Source: Corynespora cassiicola
Lineage: Eukaryota > Ascomycota > Dothideomycetes > Pleosporales > Corynesporascaceae
Length of the DNA stretch: 64,000 nt
NCBI GenBank assembly: GCA_022059125.1
Contig: JAEUWY010000020.1
Span: forward strand, 2,294,001 to 2,358,000
Reading direction: 5' to 3'
Part shown: piece by piece, positions 35,228-46,576 of the stretch
How positions within the stretch are numbered: the stretch's first letter is position 1
How the letters are laid out: every line of letters begins with the position of its first letter
The notes under the pieces: generated by a model
Seen by the model: the letters and a program-made list of their open reading frames with translations, nothing else
The model's database searches: none
What the model was told of the DNA's origin: nothing
Made by a program: the position numbers and the translations under genes

Positions 35228-38116
35228 ATAGTTAACTCCTCCAAATGACCTATCTAATAGCGCTTAATCTCCATGGTGTGTCACTCCTGAATGATCGTGT
35301 GCCATTCAAGTCGGCGATTTAGGAGTATGCTGTAGAGTTGGTGGGTGCAGACACGTCCATCTCCTCAGTTCCAATTTGCAAGTGACTTTTCTTTACCTGA
35401 AAAGTCTCTCGAGCCGTGGAGGTCAGATGGGCGGTAGCTGAGCTGAGTAGATCGGGCCATTGAGTGGTGCATAACTGTGGTTAGGCACCTACAGTCCCAA
35501 AAATAGAAGTGGGAGTGAGAGATTCACTACACTCTCTACACCTTCAAACAGACTCTTCGGTGAGGGGTGAACCAGGGGCTCCACGCCAAGATTTTGCTAT
35601 TGATAATCTTCAAAAACAGTTGTTTTACTTGCCTCAGGGGACATTTCCGAAAGGAGCAGCCCAACTACAACTACTCAGTGGGCTATGAATGGGTGACGGT
35701 GTGGACCGAGCGCCTTGAAAACTTTTGTCCAAAGAAACAGTCGAACTTTAGCCATGAATGGCACTTGCTAGAGATTATTGATCCCTCACTTTCATCATGA
35801 GTGCTGAGCGGCGTTGTTCTCAGAAAAGCTGCTTCACGGATTGAGAGGCAGTGAAGCATGCAAATTTCAGGAGAACTCGGTGTTTCTGTGTGTTGGAATC
35901 GACGCTAGGCGACTGACGCTAGGTGACACAGTAGCTGGTATCTAGGCTGTCACGGGTCAGTTTGTCACTGCCAAATCCTCCATTTGTCCGCCTTGCGGCA
36001 CTAACGCCGACGAAGTGTCTTAATTTCAAACCCAGCCTTGGAATATCCACTAATAACATTGCAATTGCTATTCATAGCCGGAAATTTTGAGTACAATCAA
36101 AATATTGCATGAGTACAAGGAGACCAAGAGTATTGGAAAATCACTCATCAATTTCAGGCCACGCGTCTCGGTTCCAGACATCCGCCCATGGCTAAATTGA
36201 CCCCGAATATCACACTGGTATAACGCAAACGATGGACACAGAGCATCCCCAGAAGCTCACTCTGTACATCACTCAGGTAAGTGAAAGAAAGTGAACCTGC
36301 CTTCAATGAGTTCGTGAGCTTTGAGATCATCATTACAGTTCCTAGACCCTAGCGCCAACACTACCCGACTACCATCAGTTGTACAGAACCCTCAGCGTAA
36401 TCTCCTAATTAGTTTTTAACTTTCTGAAGAATGGATAGTTGATTCTACAAGCATTTAAATCTAGAAGGACCAATTCACTCCAAAGCCGGCCCAGATCGAT
36501 CTTACCCCAGTGCCATTGAAAATGATGCATAACTGAGACAACAGTGGATAATATTGCCCAGAGATTGGTAAAAGTGAATTGGGTTGGCCAGTGGAACGGG
36601 ACGGGGATGTAGAATAGGGATAGGTGACACCTTTATCATCGTTCAAAGCGAAACGCGAAAGCGCAAGGTGTCCCTAGGAAGATGGCAATTGAAATCTAGT
36701 TCCTCATGGAAACATGGTTTTTATATTTACAAAAGAGGAAGGGGAGACTTGACGAAATATAGTCTTTGTTCGGGCCTCAAGAAGATGGACAACTTCCGGA
36801 TCATGTCCTAACTATCAATTATCGTGTGAGTCACCAGATAATTATCGTTTTCATATCCTTCTGGCCCTCGACTTCAGATCTAACAGCTCATGATCTAATA
36901 TTTGAGCTAGAATACGAAGAACTGTCCGAATTGAAAGGAGCCTGGAAGATTACGACCCCAAGTTCTACGCGATGGCCGATCATCTTTCACCAAAGATGAA
37001 AGCTGAGGAAGTGACAATCAAACTCATACTTAACCCCAAGGTCAACACGAATTCCAATTTTCTAACAATGGAAGCGAATGGAGCATTTATTTGAATGTCG
37101 ATGATGCCAACCGTCAACTGGAAATGTTATTGCGTTACCGCTACCAACATAATGGACTAGCCATTCTTGACATCGAAGCGTAGCAAAGTTAAGACCCTGT
37201 CACGATTCTACGGAGAAGAGCGCCAAAGGCTGGTTCCCAAAGGCAGCACCTGCCTCGATCATATTCCCAAAAGCCCACCAACAGGTGAAGCGAGCAACAG
37301 GATGCTCGGATTATTATGGATCACATCCTGCCAAATAAAAACATCCTAATGACGTCCAATCATTTAAGATATACAGAATTTGGTCGTTGCTCATGGAAGC
37401 CTCGTCGCCCATATCGTTGAGGGTGGAGCCACATCAAATACCATGGCACAAAAACATCTCAACAATTATTGTCAGGCATGGACAATGACTACAGTTCTCA
37501 GCAATTGGGTTCCAGGAAATGGATAAGGCTTGTTTTTCCTTCCACCAATCTTTTGGTCGGATACGTGTGACCATCATTGCTCGGCCAGCAAACAGGACAG
37601 TCTCAAAGCTGTGAATGCAGTCGATCGCATTAGGTTCTGGTTACATCTGACATGTCGCATTGCCAGACACTTGATGAGATCTATAGGGGCTTTAAAATTG
37701 TGTCTGTGCGAAACGCAATATTCAAGACTGCAATCTGCTTCGCCGCAGCCACAACGTCGCCGGGGGGATAGGGCCTTGGCACACGTGACAACGGTGCGAA
37801 CGCGTTTCCCCACAAATACCCACCTTACCGCCCACGCGTACCTAGGTAACCGAGCCCCAAACTCTCCGGGGCGCTCCACCCATTGTTACTCCCGTCCACA
37901 CGGAGCAATCCCCACCCGTTATCTTTCTGCTAGCGACACCTCCCTTGCGTCCCAGCACCACCTGGCTTGCCTGGCTGAGTGTGGCGCGTGCGGATCCTGG
38001 ATCGGCACGCGTCCGCCTCCATCCTGTAGATTCATCGCTCGCCTTCGCCTTATCCGGCCAGCCACTAGTCGGATATTTTCTTGAAAACCGCTGCTTGTAA
38101 GTATCCAGTGGCTACG

Positions 38117-41100
38117 ATGGACGACTGGAAGGCATTTCACGAGAAAGCGGTGGCTGTGATGCCGAATGAGCTCCTCAGCCCAAAGCGATACTGGATGGGG
38201 ATTCTCTTCCATTACAAGTCACCGCTTCATAACGTTCAGCAACATGATCTTTTGTGGATCAAAGGACATGCTGTGAGGACAATTGGCCCCCCCATCATCA
38301 TCGCGACAGTTTACTGACCAGTTTTTATAGAAAGTTACAATCGAACAGGTTTGGTCTGCGTACACAGACCGTTGGCCAGGTCTGGTCTTCGCACTGCGTT
38401 TCGAAGACCAGGTTCCCTCGCCTGACACCAGAGTCAAGGCCCTGAATAAATACAGCGACAAAATCATAGTATTCCACGTAGTTCCCGAGTCTACACAGCC
38501 CGCCACTACCATTGCCTCACCACCACCCGCAACTCACGACGCAATCGCGAGTAGAGTTGCAGCTTCGCCGTTCTTGCCGACCAGTGCCTCGCCGGCCATT
38601 GAGGATCAGAAGGAAACCGGGCAGCCAGGGTCAATTACAGAAGCTCTTTTGACACCACTATCACTACAAGAAAGCACTTTGGTCCCGACAACGGACTCGC
38701 GGGGTGGCAACATGGCGTCGACAAGAGACTCAGAGATAGGCGAGGACAACCGTCCAAAGGTGCAACCTCATGCCTTTGGCTTCCCTTTCCGAACGTTAAC
38801 TAACACAACGGCCCAGTCTCTGTCAACTAATGCGCAGCCCAGCAATGAGACTGTCGTCAAGTCGGAGAGTGTCTCCTCGCCCCTTGCTCAAATCGACGCT
38901 CCACCTACTGAAAATGACACGAACGCTGCTGACGTCGACCCTTCTACTCTTTTCGACTTTGACGCCGAGAAGCTTTTCAAAAGAGAATGCTCTCAGGACA
39001 TCCTTGGGGCCCCAGAAGATACTTGTGGCAGATATCTCCAGAAAACCATCGACATCACAGATAACCCTGAAATTCTCGAAGCTGCTGTCGCATGCGCACG
39101 AAAAGCTCTTGTTCCTCTGAAGGTGGCATTTACATCTCGTGCTGAATCCACCGAACCTATCCGAGATGCAACCCTCATGATCGAAGCCCTTGACAAGCTG
39201 ATTGCGCAAGATTATCGGAAGTCGACAGTAGTTGGAGTATTCGGGAATACTGGAGCCGGGAAGAGCAGCGTCATCAATGCGCTCCTCGACGAAGACCGTC
39301 TAGTGCCAACAAATTGCATGCGCGCGTGCACCTCAGTCGTGACTGAGATATCGTGGAATAACAGTACAGATCCAGCGCGCAAATATAGGGCTGAGATTGA
39401 GTTCATCAGCAGCGCAGATTGGGAGAAGGAGCTTGGCATTCTGTTCAAGGACCTTCTAGATGAGGAGGGCAGGGTCTGTCGGGAGAGCGCATTCGCAGAC
39501 CACCATGCCGGCATAGCGTGGGCAAAGTTTCATGCCGTCTATCCTGACAAGACCAAGGAATCGTTGGGCAAGTGCTCCATCGCGCAACTTATGAGGGAGC
39601 AGTCCGTCATGCAGGTTCTCGACACAGTCAAAGAAATCAACAAGGCCGACGCTGCCCGCTTCTACACTGCACTGCAGAATTATGTTGATAGTAAGGAGAA
39701 GGCTACCGGTAAGACTAAATCCGGCCGCCCCAAACCAAAGGGCACTCAGATGGAATTTTGGCCTCTCATCAAGGTCGTCAAAATCTACGTTCGGTCGGCA
39801 GCACTTTCCACTGGGGCCGTTCTTGTTGACTTGCCTGGTGTTCACGATTCCAACGCGGCACGAGCAGCTGTTGCCCAAGAGTATATAAAGAGTTGCACGG
39901 GCCTTTGGATTCTTGCTCCCATCACTAGAGCTGTGGACGACAAGGCTGCTAAGACGCTCTTGAACGACACATTCAAACGACAGCTCAAGTACGACGGTAG
40001 TCTCTCGGACGTTACATTCATCTGCTCAAAGACGGATGACATCTCCATCTCGGAAGCGATCGACAGTCTGGGACTGGAGGACCAAATAGACGGATTTGAT
40101 GCAAGGGAGAGAGTATTTCAGTCGCAGATTGAAGCTATCAGAACCGAAACCAGCAAGTTGAGCGAAATGAGCCATGCGTACCACGATGTTGTGGAAGGGG
40201 TGGACGAGGATCTCGAGACCTGGGGAGAACTTCAAGAACAGCTGGAAGATGGTGAAACCGTGTATGAGCCAGCGACACGTAAGCGGAAGCGGGGTCTCAC
40301 ACTGGAGAGAAGCCTCAAACGAGCCAAAGATGACTCTAGTGCTGAGCCTATGGCGTCAAATGGTTATTCGAGAGACGCCAACAGTGGGCCATTGACAGAA
40401 GAGGTCATCAAGAAGAAGATTGGAGAGCTCAAGGAGACAAAGAAGAATGCCCGAAAAGAGAAACGAGCGGCTGATAACCGTATCAATGAGCTGAAAGCCG
40501 ATATTGCCAAGATTGAAGACAAGATTACGTCGCTACACGCCGAGAGGAGCTCGATGTGTATCCTTGGTCGAAATGAATATTCCAGGGGCGCAATCCAGCA
40601 AGACTTCGCCATGGGCATAAGAGAACTCGATCAAGAGAATGCGATTGAAGAAGATGAAGCAAGCTTCAATCCTGATCAAGATCTTCGCGACTATGACGAA
40701 GTCGCTCGGTCACTTCCAGTCTTTTGTGTATCATCGCGAGCCTACCAAAAAATGTGTGGGCGCTTGCAGAAGGATGAAGCTGTCCATGGTTTCACGACAA
40801 AGGAAGAGACCGAAATCCCCCAACTGCAGGCCCACTGCAAGAAACTCACTGAAGGAAGGAGAATCCATGCAAGCAGAGCCTTTCTACTGGACTTTGCCCA
40901 ACAAATTAACACATTCTGGCTTTGGGCATCCAACGATGACACAGCGTCAAGCATGACGGATGAGGATAAGCAGAAGCAGATTGAGTGGTTGAACCGGCGC
41001 TTGAGTGAATTGAAGAATGGCTTTAGAGAAGCGATCAAAAACTGCGTTGACATGATGAAGAGGGAGATCAGCACTAACGTGTCAGACAAATATCCCTCAC

Positions 41101-42139
41101 TGATCACTGAGGCCATTGATGCAGCTCCTCAGACATCAAATACATGGGGCTATCGCAGGGAGGACGGGGGCCTGCATTGGACTACCTATAGAGCTGTGGT
41201 AAACCACAACGGCGAGTATCAGTCATCGGTCGCGGGATACCGCGACTTCAATGCCGAATTGTAAGTGCAGTTCAAGGTTACGTAGACGTCAAACTAAGAG
41301 TCTATAGGGTTAGCCCGATCACCAACAAGCTCGCCAACGACTGGGAACGCACCTTTCAGAACCGAATGCCTGGTGTCTTCAAAGCGTACATCGATAAATT
41401 TTGCCAGATCCTCCGCGTCTTCCATGAAACGGTTGAGGAACGCGCTCGTGACAAGGGAATCGGTGGCACCGCAAATCTGGCACTGTTGAAGAGCTCAATC
41501 AACACCTTCGAGAAGCAGTTCAAGGACTTCCAGCCCTTCTTACTCGCTCACACGAACGAACTTCAGCGAGAAGCGAATCGTGATTTTGTACCGACCATTG
41601 CCAGCGCGATGCAAGACGTGTATGAGTCGTGCAGCCTCCAGTGTGGCACCGGTACTTTTGGTCGAATGAAGAACATCATGGAGAAAGAGGTGGACCAGAA
41701 ACGCTACACAATTTTCAACGAGGCCACGGAAACGGTGACGGGCCGGTTGGATACCTTGTGCGATGCACTTGAAGTGTGCATGGGGAACAAGGCTCACGAA
41801 GTCTCCCAGGGCGTTGGCCGGATGTACACGACCGTCTGGAATGGGATCACTTCGACCTCGAACCAGCCGTCAGCCCTGCTGACCCCAGAGCGAGCCCTCA
41901 AGGACGAGGTCAAGCGCATGCTCGTCGAAATCGATGCACAACTCGAGCCTATTGCCGCGGGCCAATTCGACATGGGCGGTGATGCTGCTTCGGGCAGTGA
42001 GGACATTAGGGGTCATGAGGCGTTTATGGAGCTTGACGAAGAGCCTGCCGAGGAGTACGACGAGGATGAAGGCTCCACTGGTCGTTCCGACCACAAGGAT
42101 ATTCCTCCTTTTGATCAGTGGTTCAACAGCGATTTTTAG
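38117..42139 (+). CDS. Large dynamin-like GTPase (SLIP-GC-like), nuclear-type
   Basis: Three exons, 38117-38272, 38331-41260 and 41308-42139, giving 1305 residues. Residues 1-110 form a conserved-looking N-terminal module (MDDWKAFHEKAVAVMPNELL ... KIIVFHVVPES), then about 150 disordered residues. The GTPase domain has P-loop GNTGAGKSS (357-365), G3 DLPGVHD (from 552) and G4 SKTD (618-621). A long insert of about 120 residues, including an acidic and Lys-rich segment, sits between G1 and G3. A basic nuclear-localisation-like cluster (RKRKRG ... LKRAK, about 700) and a coiled coil (VIKKKIGELKETKKNARKEK) follow. The C-terminus is helical with an acidic tail (EEPAEEYDEDEG). Domain order resembles proteins labelled nuclear GTPase SLIP-GC, which in mammals acts in genome stability in germinal-centre B cells; the fungal role is unknown. 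It sits downstream of a gene-poor stretch. Confidence 0.85.
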
Positions 42140-42780
42140 GCGTCGAGGTGATCTATCTTGGCAGCTCATGACTCGATGCGAACGACGACCTTTGATTTTA
42201 CGCGATGATACCCTGGTCTCAGCTTTGACGGCGTTGGGGATTCGCTAGGAACTGGGCAGTTGAAATGGTTAACGATCAGATCGATATCAACATATGTGTG
42301 CAGTGGTTTGATGCCATGATGCGTTCATGTGAACGCATTTTGCATAAAGCACTCAGTTGGGATTTGAAATAGAGACACTGCACTGGGCAAACTCTTCATA
42401 GGAAAAAAAACGTTCATGTAATTGGCAAGACGCAGCGGCGTCACATGCTAGTCTATAGCATTTTTCCCACGGTAACAACAGAGCCGACCCATCATCGCTT
42501 CCATGCCAACGTGATACACCGCCCAAGATATTGGAACGCTCAACGCCAGACCCCAAATCTAAATGCAACAACCGAGAATAGTTTCTTCTTCTTCCTTGTT
42601 TCAATCGTCCCACTCTTCATCCAGGTTGTCTATCAACCTGTTCTCATCCTCATTCCTCCTACCGCGACGGCCGCTATCGTGGCCCATGGAGACGCGGCTA
42701 TACCCCCTCCTCGAGGGCAAGAAGCGGGCGCACGACGAAGTCAGAATGACGAACATGTCCTATGCTCACAAATAAGCGGG
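42140..42780. other. Convergent intergenic region between GTPase and ATG27
   Basis: Holds both 3' UTRs. Open frames here are antisense or low complexity; nothing else was recognised. Confidence 0.5.
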
Positions 42781-43812
42781 CTAGTCAAACAGGTTAGGAT
42801 CGTGGCGGCGAGGCTTTACCGCGAGGAAGCGGCCGATGCTGGCCCACATGTGGTAGTTGGGCAGCTGGCGCCAGCCGCGCTGGTGCATGACGGTGCGCTG
42901 GTAGACGCAGCCGCCGACCAGGTAGACGAGGACGGTGATGAGGAAGATGACGCCAAAGACGCCGCCGGGGCCCAGGGTCTGGGTTTCGGCCTGCACGCCG
43001 CCGCAGGCGTGGGGGGAGCGGCCCTCGAAGAAGTAGACGCAGTCGTCCACGGCGGCGACGAAGGAAAAGGAAGTCTGGGCGAGGGGTTCCTTGTCGCATA
43101 GGAGCGAGATGATGGTGGTCTTGCGGCGCTCGCCGTCAGAGGGCTTCTCCTTTTTGGGGGTGTCCTCATCTTCGTCCTTGTCGTTGTCTTCGTCTTCGTC
43201 GTCGTCGGTGAGTTTCCTGCGGGGGGAGAGGGAGACGGGTTCGGCGTCGGCATTGCGCTTCGACTTGGACGAGGGGCACAGGGAGCCGCCCGTGTAGTTC
43301 ATGACGAGCTTGCGACCGCGGAACACGGGCTCGTAGCTTTCAAGTCTATACGCGCGGATCCATGTTAGCTATCAGGGTCCACTCCACCACAACCACCACC
43401 ATCACCCGTCTCGCGCGCATTCTGGCGGGCGCGGGCGGGGGCCTGTATAAACATACCCAATAGCATACTGCATGTCTCCCTTCTCGTAAAAGGCGCTCAC
43501 GTTCTTCCACAGGCTCTTGTCAAGATCGGCGACCGAGTTGAGCTCCTCGACGACAGGGCCGCAGAAGTTGATGGTGAAGTTGGCGCCATAGTCGTGGCCG
43601 CGCGCGTGCCAGCTGCCATCTTCGCCCTCCTTGGCCTTCTTCTTGCTGCTCTCGTCCGGCGGGGTCCGGTGCAGCGGGTTCAGGTCGAAGAAGCGCTCGG
43701 TGGTGGGCGAACGCGCGGTGCACGGCTTCAGCGGCTTGTCCGAGGATGCGGCGGCGGAGAGGGAGGCGGAGAAGAGGGCGAACAAGAGGGCAGCGCAGAA
43801 TGCGAACTGCAT
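42781..43812 (-). CDS. atg27: Autophagy-related membrane protein Atg27
   Basis: Two exons, 43812-43457 and 43345-42781, giving 306 residues with a 111-nt intron. A signal peptide (MQFAFCAALLFALFSASLSA) precedes a luminal MRH-like domain with the expected Cys residues (KPCTARSP, TINFCGPV, GGSLCPSS, SLLCDKEP, DDCVYFFEGRSPHACG). One transmembrane helix (GGVFGVIFLITVLVYLVGGCVY) and a short cytosolic tail (MHQRGWRQLPNYHMW) follow. Atg27 is a type I protein cycling between Golgi, endosomes and vacuole, and is needed for Atg9 traffic. An acidic insert rich in Asp/Glu/Lys lies between the second and third Cys pairs. It shares a 534-bp divergent promoter with ERG24. The start is fixed by the signal peptide. 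Confidence 0.92.
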
Positions 43813-44346
43813 GGTGGAGACGGCGGCGCGGGAGGCCAGCGAGCGAATGGAGGGGAGAAGAAAGGGAAAAGAGAGCGATCGCGCTGCGACTGTCGGCTGC
43901 CCAGAGGGAGAGCTGCTATGCTGCTGCTGATGGTGCTTGTCTGTCCGTAACACGTTTGCCCCGGCCCGCCAATGCCCGCCCGCACGCTGCAGGAACCTGC
44001 GGCCGCCGCCTGCCCCATACGGCTAGGCGATTCTTGGCGCGAATGTGCGCGTCATTAGGAGCTCTCGTAAACCTAGTCGACGGGCGGAACGCTGCAATCC
44101 GGCCGCTACCAACATCGCACGACTGTTGCTCAGCCCCCAATCTCCACCCTCTATAAAGCCCCCGAGCCCTCACCCTTTTTTGCAGATTGGGAACGTGGCG
44201 CACTTCTGGGTTGTCCGGCTACGACAAGCATATACTCGCCGACTGCACTGCTGAGACACGCAAACACGACGCGACAGGGATAATTTGCACCCCCTTTCCC
44301 AGTCTCCCCGTTCGAGAAGCACGCCCACATCAGACCTGCCGCCACC
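43813..44346. promoter_or_regulatory. Divergent ATG27-ERG24 promoter region
   Basis: This 534-bp region lies between the two start codons. A TATA box at 44152-44157 serves ERG24. The ATG27-proximal side has no clear TATA. No gene lies in it. Confidence 0.6.
44152..44157 (+). promoter_or_regulatory. TATA box of ERG24
   Basis: TATAAA about 190 bp upstream of the ERG24 ATG, within CTCTATAAAGCC, followed by a pyrimidine-rich leader. Position-based inference. Confidence 0.5.
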
Positions 44347-45980
44347 ATGGCTCCCAAGGGCAAGACTTCTGAACCTCCCAAGCCTGCGGCTGAGAAGCCC
44401 CATGGCTACGAGTTCTTTGGACCGTGAGTTTGGATCCTTGTTTTTTTTTTCTTGCAGAACAATCTCAGCCTTATTGGGGGCTACATGCTAACTTTTGCAA
44501 ATGCCAGGCCGGGCGCATTTGTCATTTCTTTCTTCCTGCCTCCGTTCTGCTATGCCCTTGCTTTCCTGTGCAATGACATTTCTGGATGTCCTGCACCCTC
44601 GCTGTTGCACCCTTCGAGCTTTGACTTTGAGCAGTTGAAGCAGGAGGTGGGGTGGACGGGCTGGTCCGGCTTGATCAACCCCAACGCTGTCGCGGCGGTG
44701 CTCGGCTACTACCATCTAAGCCTGTTCCTCTATGCCATCCTCCCTGCGGACGAGCCGGAAGGCACTGAACTGCGGTCCGGCGGTAAGCTCAAGTATCGGT
44801 TCAATGGTAGGTCTAGTCACGTGTTTTGCATCTCACCTGGCAGCAGTCTGATTAACGTGGTGCAGCTTTCTACTCGGCAATCTTCATCATGGCTATCCTG
44901 GCTGCGGGAACTGTGGTCGAGGGCGCCGATTGGGTGGTTTGGACCTTCATCGCGGACAACTACATCCCCATCTTGACCACCAACATTCTCATCTCTGCGA
45001 TCCTGGCTACCTACGTCTACGCTGCGTCGTTCAGCGTCAAGCACCCCAAGGACCCGGACATGCGCGAGCTTGCAGCTGGTGGTCACAGCGGCAACATGCT
45101 GTACGACTGGTTCATTGGACGTGAGCTTAACCCGCGTGTCGACCTTCCCTTTGTTGGCGAAGTCGACATCAAGGCGTGGTGCGAGCTGCGTCCTGGAATG
45201 CTCGGATGGGCCATCCTGGACCTGGCCTTCATCATGGCTCAGTACCGCAACTTTGGAAAGGTCACCGACTCCATCATTCTCGTCACCGTCGCCCAGACCG
45301 TTTACATCTTTGATGCTCTGTACATGGAGCCTGCTATTCTGACCACGATTGACATCATTGCCGACGGTTTTGGCTTTATGCTTTCGTTTGGCGATCTTGT
45401 CTGGGTTCCTTTTACCTACAGCATCCAGGCCAGGTACCTCTCTGTGTACCCTGTTGAGCTCGGCGTGAAGGGAATTGCCGGAGTCTTGGCCGTCCAGGGT
45501 ATCGGATACTACATCTTCCGCGCCGTGAACAACGAGAAGAACCGCTTCAGGACCAACCCCGACGACCCGCGCGTCAAGCACCTCAAGTACATCGAGACGG
45601 CCTCCGGCTCCAAGCTGCTCATCACCGGCTGGTGGGGAACCGCCCGCCACATCAACTACCTCGGCGACTGGTTCATGAGCTGGTCCTACTGCCTCCCCAC
45701 CGCCCTCGCCGGCTACGTGATCCAGAACACGGCCCAGCACCCCATCTCGGCCACCGCCACTGACGCCTACTTCTTCAAGAACTCGTACGGAAAGTACGCC
45801 ATCCCTGGCGAGGCAAAGGGCTGGGGCGCAATCTTCACCTACTTCTTCATGGTCTACTTTGCCATTCTGCTCCTCCACCGCGAACGTCGCGACGAGGAGA
45901 AGTGCAGGCGCAAGTACGGAAAGGACTGGGAGCGATACTGCGAGTTGGTGCCGTACCGCATCATTCCGTACGTTTACTAG
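44347..45980 (+). CDS. erg24: Delta(14)-sterol reductase (ERG24/ERG4 family)
   Basis: Three exons, 44347-44423, 44508-44806 and 44866-45980, giving 496 residues. It has eight to ten membrane segments and the family signatures: N-terminal GYEFFGPPGAF, GNMLYDWFIGRELNPR (the conserved D-x-F-x-G-x-ELNPR element), and the C-terminal LLITGWWGTARHINYLGDW, the hallmark of C14/C24 sterol reductases. The ending HRERRDEEKCRRKYGKDWERYCELVPYRIIPYVY is also family-typical. The enzyme reduces the C14 double bond in ergosterol synthesis in the ER with NADPH and is a target of morpholine fungicides. ERG24 rather than ERG4 is preferred because of the FFGPPGAF N-terminus and overall length. The start has a GCCACCATGG context. 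Confidence 0.93.
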
Positions 45981-46040
45981 ACTCTCGCCCGCTCCTTACC
46001 AATGTCGTGCGAATGTGTGGAGGATCGTGTATGAATAGAA

Positions 46041-46576
46041 GATGTAGCGCTATCGGGACTCCTGGAAACGGGGCCTGGTTGAAGACGGACATCTCACTTT
46101 CTTTTTCACTTTCCAATTTCGAGAAATCGTTTTTGGAATGTACGTTGGTGGGCTGCTGGGGAGGCCTGAAAGGTGCAATGCTATCGCTTGGTCGATTGAA
46201 GACATGCATCTTTTCTCTCTCTTTTTCTTTTCAAAAGATCTTGCGTTCTTGTATCGTCGTTTTTTTAGGGGGTTAGACGGATGGAATGCTACCTACCTAC
46301 CGCGCGGTCGGTCGGTGCGGTTGGGGAGGTCGAAGACGTGCATCCGGGTAGGGATCACAGGGTGTAGCGCTATCGTGGTCGCTTCGGTGCGGCGCGGTTG
46401 AAGACGGACGTCCTGTAGTTAGTGTTTAATATGTGGCGGGGTGTGGCGGTGCGGGGGATGAGCTGTTGAACAAAAAAAAGAGTCGTGTGGGGAGAGAGGT
46501 GTAATGCAAAAAGATTGGGTGCGACGCTATTGGCCTCTTCTCTCTTTGGGAGAGGGGCCGGTTGAAGACGTGCATC
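46041..46576 (+). repeat. Five degenerate copies of a bipartite ~55-100 bp element
   Basis: A left motif resembling GGTGTAGCGCTATCG and a right motif close to GGTTGAAGACGTGCATC recur in the same orientation. Right-motif copies start at 46077, 46193, 46328, 46396 and 46560. Left motifs are clear at 46041, 46171, 46361 and, diverged, near 46283 and 46517. Spacer sequence and length vary. Origin is unknown. Confidence 0.7.

Larger units (their letters stand above)
33164..38116. other. Gene-poor stretch of about 5 kb with possible coding remnants
   Basis: Beyond the pectate lyase promoter (to about 33600) there is no intact gene. Sequence from about 34700 to 37550 is AT-richer, with many stops in all frames. 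Short protein-like stretches break by frameshift, notably near 36930-37180 and 37340-37520. One longer frame lies at 34790-35227 (minus). I could not find terminal repeats or transposase motifs by eye. It may be decayed gene or transposon sequence. Confidence 0.5.

Noticed and set aside
33600..37600. RIP-mutated transposon
   Set aside because: No terminal repeats or transposase/reverse-transcriptase motifs were seen, and dinucleotide indices were not computed; described only as a gene-poor stretch with remnants.
44817..45878. 353-codon open frame on the minus strand
   Set aside because: Antisense shadow of ERG24 exon 3, which has clear family signatures.
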